64,000 nucleotides of DNA, taken from Natrinema versiforme (GTDB taxonomy: Archaea; Halobacteriota; Halobacteria; Halobacteriales; Natrialbaceae). The notes under the pieces were generated by a model, which ran no database searches, had not been told where the DNA came from, and saw nothing but the letters and a program-made list of their open reading frames with translations. Shown here in pieces: positions 18,578-28,299 of the stretch. The translations under genes were made by a program, and so were the position numbers. Every line of letters starts with the position of its first letter. Position 1 is the first letter of the stretch. The stretch is taken from assembly GCF_005576615.1 (NCBI RefSeq), contig NZ_CP040330.1, positions 2,790,001-2,854,000 on the forward strand, written 5' to 3'.

Positions 18578-20902
18578 CTACCGCCGAGAGTGACCGGGTG
18601 CGAGCAACTCGATCGGATGCGGAACCTCGCGCTCGAGCAGCGCCTCGAGCTGGTCGCCACACGACGTTCCGGACGCGACGACGGTTTCCGCGTCCTCGAC
18701 CTGTGTCGCTAACCGCTCGCCAACGTCCATACTCAGTTCGTAGTACTCCTGCTTGTAGCCAAAGGAGCCCGCCATACCGCAACACTCAGCGCTGGAGCTC
18801 TCGGGCGCGTAGCCACAGCGCTCGAGGACGGCAACGGTGGGCGCTTCGAGGTCGAGCGTGCGCTGCTGGCAGTGGGAGTGGTAGGCGACCGGCTCCGATC
18901 CGTCGCCGGTCGACAGGGCCGACGGCTCGGCTCCGTTCTCGAGCAGGCCGTAGACGTACTCGCAGATCTCGTAGCTGCTCTCCTGGAGCCGATCGAACGA
19001 CTGCTCGGGGAGCAGGCGTTCGTACTCGCGGTGCATGGCCGCCAGATCGGACGGCTCGATGACGACCACGTCCTGGCCAGCATCGAGGTCTTCGGCCAGC
19101 GCGGCGAAGAGCCGGCTGGCCTGCCGGTCCGCCGTCGCGATCATCCCCTGTGAGAGCGCCGCACGCCCGCTCTCGGGCAAGTCCGGGACTCGAACCGGCA
19201 CGCCGAGCGCCTCGAGTGTCCTGACCGCGGCTTTCCCGCGCTCTGTGTCGACGTAGTTCGTGTAGACGTCCGGGTAGAGGACGACCTCGCGGTCGATCTC
19301 GGCCCCGCCGTCTCGAGCGGCTCGCGCCGCCCGTCGGCTCGAGGCGTCCGGGCCACCTCGCTCCTCGAACCAGTCGACGAGCGATTCCTGCCGGAACGTC
19401 GGCAGATCGCGCCGGCGGTCGATTCCGAGGGCGTGCTCGAGGGCCGCGCGGACGGGGCCGGCGTCGGCGAGCCAGTTCGAGACGGGCGCGGTCGCGCTGG
19501 CGGCCTTCGCGACGGTGCCGATGTTGCCGAAGAAGCGTTTTCCGGGGTCGATCCCGCCTGCTTCCTCGTCGGGCGTGAGCCCGTCGACGAGGAAGTCGTA
19601 CGACTCCGCGTCGCCGCTGCGGTTGATCCGGTCCCGGACGACGGTGTTGATCCACGGGATGTCGATCTTCACCGGACAGGCGTCGACGCAGCGCGTACAG
19701 CCGGTACAGAGGTCGTTGAACTCGGCCGCCGAGTCCTGTCCGTGGACGCCGGCCTCCCAGCCGGTCGCGATGCCGCCCGAATAGGTCTCGCCGCCGAACC
19801 CGTGGCCGCCGACCGACTGGAAGTTCGCACACGAGTTCGAGCAGGCTCCACAGCGGATGCAGTACAGCGTCTCCCGGAGCTGATCGTCCTCGCGCATGTC
19901 CGTGCGGCCGTTGTCCAGCAAGACGAGGTGGAAATCGCGGTCCGAGTTCCCGGGTCCGTCGGCCGCTCCGTTACCGTCGCCCGTGATCGGCTCGTCCGGC
20001 GACTCGAAATCCAGCGTCGGCGAGTCGGTCGGCGGGGACAGCATCGTCACGTACTGCGAGATCGGCTGGCCCGTCGCACTCTTGGCGATCAGGTCGACGA
20101 AGGGCTCGAGGTCCGACAGCGTCGGGATCAGTTTCTCCACGCCCGCGATCGCGACGTGGGTGTCGGGCGTGACCGCGCACTTGCGGGCGTTGCCCTCGTT
20201 CGTGATGAGCGTGATCGTCCCGCTCTCGGCGACGACGAAGTTCGCACCCGTAATCCCCACGTCGGCCTCGGTGATGATCTCGCCGAGATGGTCGCGAGCG
20301 AACCGCGTGAGTTCCTCAGCGGTATCGAACGGCTCGTCGGGGTCGAACCGCTCGTTGAACAGGTCGGCGATCTGCCCGCGATCGAGGTGCATCGCCGGGC
20401 CGACGATGTGGGAGGGCGTGTCGTCGGCGACTTGCAACACCCACTCGCCGAGATCGGTCTCGGTGACGTCGATCCCCGCGGCCTCGAGTCCCTCGTTGAG
20501 ATCGATCTCCTCGGTCGTCATCGATTTGGATTTGACGACCGACGGCGCGTCGGCGTCGCCTGTCGTCCCGCTCGCGTCGGCCGTATCGGCCGCGTCGGCC
20601 TCGTTCCGGACCACGTCTGCCACGTACGCGTTCGCGTCCGCGGCGTCGTCCGCCACGTAGACGGTGCCGCCGTTGGCTTCGACGGCCGCCCGGACCGTCT
20701 CGATCAACTCCGGCAGTCGCTCGATAGCGTCTTCCTTGATCGCCCGCGCGTCGGTTCGCAGTGCCTCGAGGTCGTCGGTTCCGCCGTAGGTCTCCTTCCG
20801 GCGGTCGTTCGAGGCGCTCGCCTGGGCGTGGATCGCCGGCCCCTCGGTCTCGAGCAGGTGCCGGATCCGCTCGGCCCGCTCGGATCGCGTTCGTTGGGCC
20901 AT
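18578..20902 (-). CDS. LutB/LutA-type fusion: LUD domain, ferredoxin and CCG-domain iron-sulfur protein
   Basis: A 774-residue fusion of parts separate in bacterial LutABC lactate oxidation. The N-terminal half (about 50-330) is a LUD domain. Two 4Fe-4S motifs follow near residues 350-430 (CIRCGACSNSC and CTGCTRCVDACP). The C-terminal part (about 540-770) is of the LutA/GlpC heterodisulfide-reductase type, with one visible cysteine-rich CCG motif, CCGMAGSFGYK. It probably passes electrons from a hydroxyacid such as lactate or glycolate to the respiratory chain. It follows the LutC-type gene by one base on the same strand, indicating an operon. Confidence 0.9.
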   Translation of the reverse strand: MAQRTRSERAERIRHLLETEGPAIHAQASASNDRRKETYGGTDDLEALRTDARAIKEDAIERLPELIETVRAAVEANGGTVYVADDAADANAYVADVVRNEADAADTADASGTTGDADAPSVVKSKSMTTEEIDLNEGLEAAGIDVTETDLGEWVLQVADDTPSHIVGPAMHLDRGQIADLFNERFDPDEPFDTAEELTRFARDHLGEIITEADVGITGANFVVAESGTITLITNEGNARKCAVTPDTHVAIAGVEKLIPTLSDLEPFVDLIAKSATGQPISQYVTMLSPPTDSPTLDFESPDEPITGDGNGAADGPGNSDRDFHLVLLDNGRTDMREDDQLRETLYCIRCGACSNSCANFQSVGGHGFGGETYSGGIATGWEAGVHGQDSAAEFNDLCTGCTRCVDACPVKIDIPWINTVVRDRINRSGDAESYDFLVDGLTPDEEAGGIDPGKRFFGNIGTVAKAASATAPVSNWLADAGPVRAALEHALGIDRRRDLPTFRQESLVDWFEERGGPDASSRRAARAARDGGAEIDREVVLYPDVYTNYVDTERGKAAVRTLEALGVPVRVPDLPESGRAALSQGMIATADRQASRLFAALAEDLDAGQDVVVIEPSDLAAMHREYERLLPEQSFDRLQESSYEICEYVYGLLENGAEPSALSTGDGSEPVAYHSHCQQRTLDLEAPTVAVLERCGYAPESSSAECCGMAGSFGYKQEYYELSMDVGERLATQVEDAETVVASGTSCGDQLEALLEREVPHPIELLAPGHSRR

Positions 20903-20903
20903 C

Positions 20904-21410
20904 CTATCGGTCCTCCAGAACGATCACGTGGACCTCGCCGGGCCCGTGGACGCCGTGGACGAGGTCGCCCATGTCCGCCGTCGCGCTCCGCCCGGTCGCG
21001 AAGACGACGCTGTCCCGGCCCGCGTCGAACCCGTCCGCGAGCCGGTCGAAACCGGCGCTGAGATTCGGGACGACATCGCTCTCCGGGACAACCGCGACGT
21101 GACGATCCGGGTAGAGGGCGATCGGTTCCGCGCCGTCGGCCGTCGACTCCACGGCGACGCTGCCGTACTCCGCGATTGCGAACCCGACGGGAGTGACGCC
21201 CGTTCGTGCCGCCTCGAGTTCGGCGGTCGTCGGCTCGATCGTCACCGCTTCGGGGAGCGAAACGCCCTCGTAGGGAAGCGCTGCGCCGACGGCCGGCGCG
21301 TCGGCGACCGCGTCGATCCGCTCGCTCGCGTCGGCGGCCGCGACGCGCTCGAATTCTACTTCGAGTCCCTCGAGTGCGCGTTCGAACCGGCCGATAGTGT
21401 CAACTGTCAT
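20904..21410 (-). CDS. LutC-type LUD domain protein
   Basis: A 168-residue LUD-domain protein that is the upstream partner of the fused LutB/LutA gene. It carries the family pattern GFAIAEYGSVAVES and RHVAVVPESDVVPNL, and ends GPGEVHVIVLEDR. The start at 21410 (MTVDTIGRFERALEG) is preferred to an ATG four codons upstream. The stop is one base from the start of the next gene. Confidence 0.9.
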   Translation of the reverse strand: MTVDTIGRFERALEGLEVEFERVAAADASERIDAVADAPAVGAALPYEGVSLPEAVTIEPTTAELEAARTGVTPVGFAIAEYGSVAVESTADGAEPIALYPDRHVAVVPESDVVPNLSAGFDRLADGFDAGRDSVVFATGRSATADMGDLVHGVHGPGEVHVIVLEDR

Positions 21411-21535
21411 CGTCACCCACATCCCGGCGGACGGGCAAGAGACTGACGGTCAATCGGGGCCGTGGTGAGCCGCGCTGCTCGAGTGCGTGTTCGATCTCTC
21501 AGGTGGCGAAAAAGAAACTGAATGCCGGGCTGCTT

Positions 21536-22033
21536 TCACTCCGAGACCGACAGTTCGCCGTAATCGAACTCCTCGCCCATCTCCGAGAGGCTGTCGAGTT
21601 CGTCCTGCTCCTCTCGGAGCGTCTCCTCTAAGGTGTCCGCGACGTCGTCCATGCCGAGCTGATCCGCCATCGGGATGAGGTTCCCGTAGACGGCGATCTC
21701 GTAGTGTTCGGACTTCTGGCCGGCGGCGATGTTGAACCGGTCGATGGCCTCCTGACTGGGATCCTTGTCCATGAACTCCTCGTGGGCCTCGATCATCCCG
21801 TCGACGACCGGATCCGTCTCGGCCTCCGCGTCGGCGTCGAGTTGCTCGAACACGTCTTCGATGCGCTCGACGTGATTTTGCGTCTCCTCGCGGTGCTCGG
21901 CGAAGCCCGACTTGAGTTCCTCGCTCGAGGCAGTTTGCTCGAGTTCGTCGAGGGCTTCGACGAGTTGCTGTTCGGTGTAATACGCGTGTTTCAGTCCGTC
22001 TACGAAGAGGTCTTCGGTTGAGTCGATAGTCAT
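21536..22033 (-). CDS. DUF892 (YciE/YciF) ferritin-like protein
   Basis: A 165-residue four-helix-bundle protein of the ferritin-like superfamily, associated with stress response in bacteria. Family features include DLFVDGLKHAYYTEQQLVEAL near the N-terminus, HREETQNHVERIEDVFEQL, and IAAGQKSEHYEIAVYGNLI. The conserved Glu/His residues could bind a di-iron centre. The length is usual. It stands alone. Confidence 0.92.
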   Translation of the reverse strand: MTIDSTEDLFVDGLKHAYYTEQQLVEALDELEQTASSEELKSGFAEHREETQNHVERIEDVFEQLDADAEAETDPVVDGMIEAHEEFMDKDPSQEAIDRFNIAAGQKSEHYEIAVYGNLIPMADQLGMDDVADTLEETLREEQDELDSLSEMGEEFDYGELSVSE

Positions 22034-22160
22034 AGGCGCTCGTGTGAGTCGACAGCGCTGATTTCAATAAACAGGTGGCTTGCAGATGAGACGGTCGCCG
22101 GTCGCCGCAATCGTCCGAACCCACACGAGCACGTATGATAGCGGTGTGGCGGGACCGGGA

Positions 22161-22715
22161 CTATCGCGATTCGCAGATCGCGACGAAGTTCTCGAAAATC
22201 TCGTCGCCCTCCTCGGTGTGGGCGACCTCGGGGTGCCACTGGACACCGTAGAGGTCGCGGTCGGTGTCGCTCATCGCTTCGACGTCACACACGTCGCTTC
22301 TCGCGGTCAGTTCGAAGCCGTCCGGCAGTTCCGTGACCTCGTCGGCGTGGCTCGCCCAGACGCGGGTCTCGGGGTGCAGGGTGCCGGTCAGCGGGTCGTC
22401 GTCGTCGACGATGTCGACGGTGACGTCCGCGTAGCCGCCGTAGTCGCCGCTGCCGACGCTCCCGCCGAGTTCCTCGGCGATCAGTTGCATCCCCAGACAG
22501 ATGCCGAGGACCGGGATATCGGCCTCGAGGTACTCGGCCGACGCGCCGATCCGATCCATGTCGGGACCGCCCGAGAGGACGACACCGTCGGCGTCGGCGG
22601 CTTCTGGCGGCGTGTCGTTGTCGATCAGTTCCGTGTCGACGCCGAGGTCGCGAAGCGCTCGGCGTTCCAAGTGGGTGAACTGTCCGTGGTTGTCCACCAC
22701 GACGATCTTCGTCAT
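22161..22715 (-). CDS. guaAA: GMP synthase subunit A (glutamine amidotransferase)
   Basis: The glutaminase half of archaeal two-subunit GMP synthase, 184 residues. It releases ammonia from glutamine for the ATP-pyrophosphatase subunit, which is encoded elsewhere. The catalytic triad is visible: Cys in ILGICLGMQL and His/Glu in GVQWHPEVAHTEEG. The ATG at 22715 (MTKIVVVDNHGQFTH) matches the family start; an upstream in-frame ATG at 22736 would add seven poor residues. Confidence 0.95.
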   Translation of the reverse strand: MTKIVVVDNHGQFTHLERRALRDLGVDTELIDNDTPPEAADADGVVLSGGPDMDRIGASAEYLEADIPVLGICLGMQLIAEELGGSVGSGDYGGYADVTVDIVDDDDPLTGTLHPETRVWASHADEVTELPDGFELTARSDVCDVEAMSDTDRDLYGVQWHPEVAHTEEGDEIFENFVAICESR

Positions 22716-22865
22716 TGCGTGCTCGTAGCGGCTCACTCGGTAAAAACGGTCCGAAAACCGCGCTCGGCTCGCACGCGAGGCGGAACGCTATCGCTGCCCC
22801 GTCATAAGCGATGAACGACTCGAGGCGCGGCCTTTTCAGTGCACAGTACAATCCCGGCATAGAGT

Positions 22866-23087
22866 ATGACTCGCCCGAGTATCGATGCCGGCGATATGCG
22901 GTGGGGATGGACCTGTCCGCTGTGCGAGACGGACGCCTCGGTCTCGAGGGATCCCGAGTCCGAGACGTTCCGATGGGAGTGTGACGACGAGTCGTGCGAG
23001 GCGGTGGGCTTTGGCTTCACCTCGCGACGCAAGGCCAGACTCGCCCTCAGAGAGTACCGCGAGCGGTATCAGAACATCTACCGGTAG
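22866..23087 (+). CDS. Small zinc-ribbon protein
   Basis: A 73-residue protein with two metal pairs: CPLC near residue 17, and Cys residues in CDDESCEAVGFGF near 39-44. A basic C-terminal helix follows. It is one of several tiny haloarchaeal zinc-finger proteins in this window and may bind nucleic acid. The first Met may be at 22866 or at 22896 (MRWGWTCPLC). No partner is evident. Confidence 0.72.
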   Translation: MTRPSIDAGDMRWGWTCPLCETDASVSRDPESETFRWECDDESCEAVGFGFTSRRKARLALREYRERYQNIYR

Positions 23088-23188
23088 TCGGGTTACGACG
23101 GGCTGCTCGAGGCCCATCGATTCCGCCGATGTAACCCGTGAGTCGGCGTTCCGGTACGTTTATGCGTTCGTCACCGGATGACAGAGAC

Positions 23189-23326
23189 ATGGCTGTCGAT
23201 CTGAGCGAATTCGACCATCCGACGTGGCTCACTGTCGTGGGAACGGGTATCGGCTACGGACTGATCCTCGCCGTGCTGACGCTGGCGATGTTCGTCGTGC
23301 CGTGGCTCGTCTTCTCCGCCCTGTAG
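23189..23326 (+). CDS. Single-helix membrane microprotein
   Basis: A 45-residue protein with an acidic start (MAVDLSEFDHPTW) and one long hydrophobic helix from about residue 16 to 45. The ATG at 23189 gives the clean membrane microprotein; upstream in-frame sequence to 23138 is arginine-rich and unlikely to be translated. Function unknown. Confidence 0.6.
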   Translation: MAVDLSEFDHPTWLTVVGTGIGYGLILAVLTLAMFVVPWLVFSAL

Positions 23327-23470
23327 CGCCGCGAGCACTGGCTGTCGTTCGCACTCGTTTTCCCGCTTCGGTAGGACCGAATCGTCGACTCGAGCCGGGT
23401 CTCTAGATATCGTTTCGATCGGGTCGATCGTCCACCGGTCACTATGCGACTCGAGTCCCTACGCCTACCC

Positions 23471-24619
23471 ATGCACGTCGTCGTTCTCGGTGCGGGCTAC
23501 GCGGGGCTGACCCTGACGCGGTTGCTCGAGGAAGACCTCCCCGAGACGGTCGACATCACGCTGGTCGACCGGTCGCCGGACCACCTCGTTCAGCACGAAC
23601 TCCACCGGGTGATCCGCCGGCCGGAACTGGCCGCGGCGATCACAGTCCCGCTGCCCGAGGTGCTCGAGCGGGCCGCCGTCCGCGTCGCTCGCGTCGAGGA
23701 AATCGACCGCGACGAGCGGGTCGTGTCCCTCTCGACCGGCGCGCTCTCCTACGACGCGGCGGCGATCTGTCTGGGCGCGCGGACCGCCTACTACGGGCTC
23801 GAGGGCGTCCGGGAGCACTCGACGCCGCTCAAGCGGCTCTCGCACGCGAATCGGATTCGGTCGGGCGCGCTCGAGACGTTCCGCGGCGACGACCCGCGGC
23901 TCGTCGTCGGCGGGGCCGGCCTCTCCGGAGTGCAGGTCGCGGGAGAACTCGCGGCGCTCGCTCGCGAGGAACGGGCCGACGCGACGATTACGGTCCTCGA
24001 GCAATGCGAGCACGTCGCACCGGGGTTCTCGGACCCCTTCCAGCGCGCGGTTCGGACCGCACTCGAGGAGCAGGGGGTCGAGGTGCGGACCGACGCGGCC
24101 GTCCGGCGAGCCGACGAGACGCACGTCCACCTCGAGTCGGGCGACCGGGTCCTCTACGACCGGTTCGTCTGGACCGGCGGGATTCGGGGCGCGGACGCGC
24201 TCGAGGGCGAGCGGCCGACGGTCCGGAGCGACCTCCGGCTCGACGACCGGACGTTCGCGCTCGGGGACGCGGTCCGCGCGGTTGGCGCCGACGGGGAGCC
24301 CGTGCCGGCGAGCGCACAGGCCGCCGTGCGGGAAGCGCGGACGGTCGCGGAGAGTATCACCACCCTCGCTACGGACGGCGACGGGATCGAGGTCGACGCC
24401 GCTCTCGAGGCGTTCACCTTCGAGTCGCCCGGCTGGGTCGTCAGCGTGGGCGACGACGCGGTCGCGACGGTCGGCGACCGCGTCCTCACGGGCCGAGCAG
24501 CGAACGGCCTGAAAACGACGGTCGGGTTGGGGTATCTCTCCGCGGTCAGCGACGCCGAAACCGCGGCGGGGTTCGCCTATCGGGACCTCGTCCCGGAGCG
24601 GTTCCAGCGCGACCGGTGA
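23471..24619 (+). CDS. NDH-2-like FAD/NAD(P)-dependent oxidoreductase
   Basis: A 382-residue flavoprotein of the type II NADH dehydrogenase/sulfide:quinone reductase fold. The FAD-binding GAGYAGLTL lies at residues 7-15 (MHVVVLGAGYAG), and the second dinucleotide fold is at RLVVGGAGLSGVQVAGELA. FALGDAVRAVG is the late FAD motif. The first ATG at 23444 would put nine residues before the Rossmann fold, so 23471 is preferred. It probably oxidises NADH and feeds menaquinone, but the acceptor is not visible in sequence. Confidence 0.88.
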   Translation: MHVVVLGAGYAGLTLTRLLEEDLPETVDITLVDRSPDHLVQHELHRVIRRPELAAAITVPLPEVLERAAVRVARVEEIDRDERVVSLSTGALSYDAAAICLGARTAYYGLEGVREHSTPLKRLSHANRIRSGALETFRGDDPRLVVGGAGLSGVQVAGELAALAREERADATITVLEQCEHVAPGFSDPFQRAVRTALEEQGVEVRTDAAVRRADETHVHLESGDRVLYDRFVWTGGIRGADALEGERPTVRSDLRLDDRTFALGDAVRAVGADGEPVPASAQAAVREARTVAESITTLATDGDGIEVDAALEAFTFESPGWVVSVGDDAVATVGDRVLTGRAANGLKTTVGLGYLSAVSDAETAAGFAYRDLVPERFQRDR

Positions 24620-24674
24620 GCGGAGACGTTCCGCGGCGGTCCGCTCGCGGGACGCCGTCGCGATCGAGCCGTCC

Positions 24675-25693
24675 TCACTCGAGCGAGATGACGACCTTCC
24701 CCTGATGGTCGCCGGCTTCGACGTAGCGGTAGGCCTCTCGAACCTCGTCGAAGTCGAAGACGCGGTCGATGACGGGTTCCATGTCGGTCGCGGCCATCGC
24801 GCGGTTCATCCGGTCGAACATCGCGCGGCTGCCGACGCCCATCACGCCCTCGACGGTGAGCGCCTTCTGGAGCATCAGTCCTGGATGCACCTGCCCGTCC
24901 TGCCCGGCGAGCACGCCGATGAGATGGACGTGGCCGTTGACCGCCGCGGCCTCGAGGGACCGCTCGAGCGTTCCCGGGCCGCCGACTTCGATGACGTGAT
25001 CGACGCCGCCGTCGGTCCGCTCTCGGACGGCCTCGCCCCACTCCGGAGTTGCCTCGTAGTTGATCGTCCGCGACGCGCCGAGGTCGCGAGCGCGCTCGAG
25101 TTTGTCGTCGCTCGAGGAGGTGACGATGACCTCGGCCCCCTGCATCGTCGCGAACTGGAGCGCGAACGTCGAGACGCCGCCGGTTCCGAGCGCGAGGACG
25201 CTCTCGCCGGCGGTGAGGTCGCCGTCCTCGACGAGGGCACGCCACGCGGTCAGCCGGCACACGACAGCGTCGCGCCCTGTTCGTAGGAGAAGTGCTCGGG
25301 AAGTACCGCGAGGCTCTCCGCGGAAAACGTCGCGTATTCGGCCAGCGCGCCGTCGACGTTCCCGCCCGTCGTCCGCGCCATTTTCTCTCGTGTCCCCTCC
25401 CCCTCGATCCAGTCGGGAGCGAACGGCGTCGCGACCCGGTCGCCTTCCGAAAGTCGATCGACGTCCTCGCCGACCGCGACGACCTCGCCGGCACCGTCCG
25501 AGAGCGGGACGACCGGCAACGCCGCGCCCGGATAGGCGAGTTGATCGTTCGCGATCGCCAGATCCCGGTAGTTGAGCGAGGCCGCGTGAATCCTGACGAG
25601 CGCCTCGTCGTCGTCTGGCGTCGGCCGGTCGCGGTCGGTTCGGACGATCCCCTCGTAGTCACTCGTGGCTTCCTGAACTTCGTAGAGTTTCAT
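24675..25693 (-). pseudogene. Zinc-type alcohol dehydrogenase (MDR family) broken by a one-base frameshift
   Basis: Two overlapping frames together make one NAD(P)-dependent medium-chain dehydrogenase/reductase. The N-terminal piece (25250-25693) holds the GroES-like domain and ends EQGATLSCAG at a stop. The C-terminal piece (24675-25262) resumes LTAWRALVEDGDL in another frame, with the cofactor motif ALGTGGVSTFALQFA. At the junction, GCCGGCTGACC reads as a stop, but adding one C restores SCAGLTAW. Either the gene is freshly inactivated or there is a base-calling error. Together the pieces match full family length of about 339. Confidence 0.85.
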
Positions 25694-25806
25694 CACCGGA
25701 GCAATGGCCCTGCCGGACTTCGGTCTGCCGCCCGGCGACCGTTTTGCTGGCTCCCAGCGCTACCGGCAATCGGCTGTCCGGCACCGAGCGGCCGCGAGCG
25801 TCGGCG

Positions 25807-26784
25807 TCACGTCCACCGATCCAGCCCCGTCTGCGTGACGCTCTCCTCGATGCGCTCGAAGCCGCGTTCGACCTCGCCGGCGTCGACGCCCCACTCGTCG
25901 GTGACGTAGGCCCTCGCGGCCTCGAGGTCCGGATCGACGCTCGCGTCGAACTCGTAGTCGTCGGTCACGTCGGGATCGCGGAACAGTTGGCGAACGCGGT
26001 CGCCGTACTCGACGTGATCGCCACGCGCCTCGAGGACGCTCCAGAGGTCGCCGTGTTCGGTGATCGCCGAAATCGCCGTCTTCGGTCCGATTCCGGAAAC
26101 GCCCTCGTTGAAGTCCGTCCCGATGAGGATCGCCGCGTCGATCAGCTGCTCGAGGGTCAGGTCGTGGTGGGCGAGGCTGGCCTCGAGATCCATCAGTTCG
26201 GGATCGCCCTTGCTCGTCAGTTGGCGCAGGGTCAGCGGGGAGCCAAAGAGGAGGGCGTCGTAGTCTTCCGACCCCACGTAGTCGGCGTCGCCCCGTTTGA
26301 CCATGTGGGCGGCCTGGGCCTCGCCCTCCGCCGGCGCTTCGACGATGGGTACGTCAAGCAGTCGCAGCAGTTCGCGGCTCGTCTCCTGGATCGTCGGCGT
26401 CAGCCGCTGCGTTCGGGACTCGAGTTGCGCGATGGCGACCGCGTCGCCCTCCTCGCGGGCGGTCTCGAGTTGCGCCTCGTAGCTCCGGCGCTGTTCGCGG
26501 CGGGACTCGATCTCGTCGTCTTTCAGTTCGGAGGGGCCGCCGTCGAAGACCATCACCGGCGTGATGTCGTGTTCGAAGAACTTGGGCAGCCCCTGGACGA
26601 TCCCGACGAGGTTGGCGACCTCGGTTCCGTCCCCGGTCGTGTACGTCGCGCTGTCGGTCCACTTGACCGTCGTCGTCAGATAGCGGTAGAGCCAGTTGTG
26701 CGCGTCGACGGCGACGGTCCCCTCGATGTCGTCGAAGGGAATCTCCTCGATGACGGCGATATCCCGAAGTGCGGCGTTTCCCAT
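25807..26784 (-). CDS. fen: Flap endonuclease 1
   Basis: A structure-specific 5' nuclease that trims flaps during Okazaki-fragment maturation and repair, 325 residues. The N-terminal and internal nuclease domains carry [42 protein letters not shown] and [11 protein letters not shown], with the acidic metal ligands. The helix-hairpin-helix motif is [13 protein letters not shown]. The protein stops soon after residue 320 (GLDRWT), where a PCNA-binding peptide would be expected, and no clear QxxhxxFF box is seen. Confidence 0.96.
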   Translation of the reverse strand: MGNAALRDIAVIEEIPFDDIEGTVAVDAHNWLYRYLTTTVKWTDSATYTTGDGTEVANLVGIVQGLPKFFEHDITPVMVFDGGPSELKDDEIESRREQRRSYEAQLETAREEGDAVAIAQLESRTQRLTPTIQETSRELLRLLDVPIVEAPAEGEAQAAHMVKRGDADYVGSEDYDALLFGSPLTLRQLTSKGDPELMDLEASLAHHDLTLEQLIDAAILIGTDFNEGVSGIGPKTAISAITEHGDLWSVLEARGDHVEYGDRVRQLFRDPDVTDDYEFDASVDPDLEAARAYVTDEWGVDAGEVERGFERIEESVTQTGLDRWT

Positions 26785-26907
26785 TGGCAGCCATTTGGGC
26801 GGACCGGGATTTGAATCGTTGGCTTCGACCCGCCCGCGTACCGAGTCGATCGGCGTCGATACGAAGTTTTATTCCGGGGATGAAATGAATATACACTAAC
26901 TGATAGC

Positions 26908-28299
26908 ATGGATACCGCCTCGAGCCCGGGTCGTCGGGCAGTGCTCGCCGGCGTCGGAACGCTGCTCGGCGCGGGCGCGGGCTGTCTCGGCGCGGACCGG
27001 ACGCCCGCCGCGAGCGAGACCGACTGGCGAATGTACGGCCGCGATCCGGGCCGAACGCGGTACGTCTCGGACGCTGACCTGCCACGGGACGGCGTCGAGA
27101 TCGCTTGGTCGCGCTCGGTCAGCGCGTCCGGGTGGCTCCCGCCGGTCGTCGCGAACGGGACCGTCTACTGCCAGTACGCAAACGGGCTGTTCGTCGTCGA
27201 TGCCGAGACCGGCGACGGAGATGTCGCCAATACCTACGGCGGCTTCGGTCGGGGTGCCGGCCCGATGGCGTTCGCCTCGACGACGGTCTACCGGGACGGC
27301 GTGTTGCTCGTCCCGTACGGGAACGCGGTCGCCGGCTACGCCGCCGAACCCGACGGCTGGCCCGAGACCGTCTCGGGGATCGGCGAGGACCGGGCGCGCT
27401 GGTGGATCGACGGCGAGGGCGTTAGTACGGCGCCGCCCGGCGGGTTCGGTGCGGACGCGGCGCAGTCCGGCACACCGGTCGTCGCGGACGGGACCGTCGT
27501 TAGCCTCCATCCGCAGGGAACCGTTTCGGCCGTCACGCCCGACGATGGTGGCGAACGCTGGCGATACGGACTCGCGGCCGCCAACCCCGACGACGAGTAC
27601 TCGCTCGTTCCCATCGACCACGTCGTCGACACCGCGACCGGGACCGTCGTCGTGAAAGGGCGCGTCCTCGGCGGACCGGTGCTCGTCGGACTCGACCTCG
27701 CGGACGGCACTCTCGAGTGGACCGTCGGCGAGGGGCGGACCCCCGAGTGGCGGGTCGAGGCCGGCGACAGTATGGCGGCACGCGACGGGACGGTCTACAC
27801 CGTCGGATGGACGGAATCGGACTCGAGCCGGGCGGTTCGGATCCGCGAACTCGACGCGGCGTCGGGAGGTCGCGGCTGGACTCGCCCGCTCGAGCGCGAC
27901 GCACACGTCGGGTTCGCCGTTGACGAGACGACCGTCTACCACGTCGGCGTGATCGAAGCCGACGAGGGGGCTGACCCGATCGGCGTCGCGGCCATCGACC
28001 GCGCGGACGGCGGCGTTCGGTGGACGGAGACCATCGACGACGCGCCCGGCAGCATCCTGACGGAAGGGGGCCCACCGCCGACGGTCGCCGGCGACCTCCT
28101 GCTCGTCCCCAGCCGTGCGGGTCTCCACGCCCTCGCGACGGCGGACGGGGAACGACTGTGGACGTTCACGGAAACGGTCGGGACCTCAGGCGGCGGCGAA
28201 ACCGAACGCGCCGCCCTGACACCGGCGGTCGTCGCCGGCGATCGAATCGTCATCGGAACGACGCTGATGCTCTACGGGCTGGGTGACGATGGCGACTGA
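26908..28299 (+). CDS. PQQ-type beta-propeller lipoprotein
   Basis: A 463-residue exported protein. The N-terminal SPGRRAVLAGVGTLLGAGAG resembles a Tat signal, and the next residue is a lipobox-like cysteine. The mature part is a propeller of repeats seen as VVANGTVYCQ, LFVVDAETGDG, and GVAAIDRADGGVRWTET with aligned Trp residues. Such proteins serve as secreted dehydrogenase-like or assembly scaffolds; a PQQ cofactor is not assured. It overlaps by 17 bases the membrane-protein gene that follows, so they are likely coupled. An AT-rich promoter patch (TTTTATTCCGGGG) lies upstream near 26868. Confidence 0.83.
   Translation: MDTASSPGRRAVLAGVGTLLGAGAGCLGADRTPAASETDWRMYGRDPGRTRYVSDADLPRDGVEIAWSRSVSASGWLPPVVANGTVYCQYANGLFVVDAETGDGDVANTYGGFGRGAGPMAFASTTVYRDGVLLVPYGNAVAGYAAEPDGWPETVSGIGEDRARWWIDGEGVSTAPPGGFGADAAQSGTPVVADGTVVSLHPQGTVSAVTPDDGGERWRYGLAAANPDDEYSLVPIDHVVDTATGTVVVKGRVLGGPVLVGLDLADGTLEWTVGEGRTPEWRVEAGDSMAARDGTVYTVGWTESDSSRAVRIRELDAASGGRGWTRPLERDAHVGFAVDETTVYHVGVIEADEGADPIGVAAIDRADGGVRWTETIDDAPGSILTEGGPPPTVAGDLLLVPSRAGLHALATADGERLWTFTETVGTSGGGETERAALTPAVVAGDRIVIGTTLMLYGLGDDGD

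Noticed and set aside
19433-21061. 542-codon plus-strand frame opposite the LutB/LutA-type gene
   Set aside because: An antisense artefact of GC-rich coding; composition is Arg/Gly/Val-rich with no motif.
22802-23117. Minus-strand frames opposite the small zinc-ribbon gene
   Set aside because: The plus-strand gene has the zinc pairs and the better coding bias.
25744-26814. Plus-strand frame opposite fen1
   Set aside because: Same antisense effect; fen1 has all catalytic motifs.
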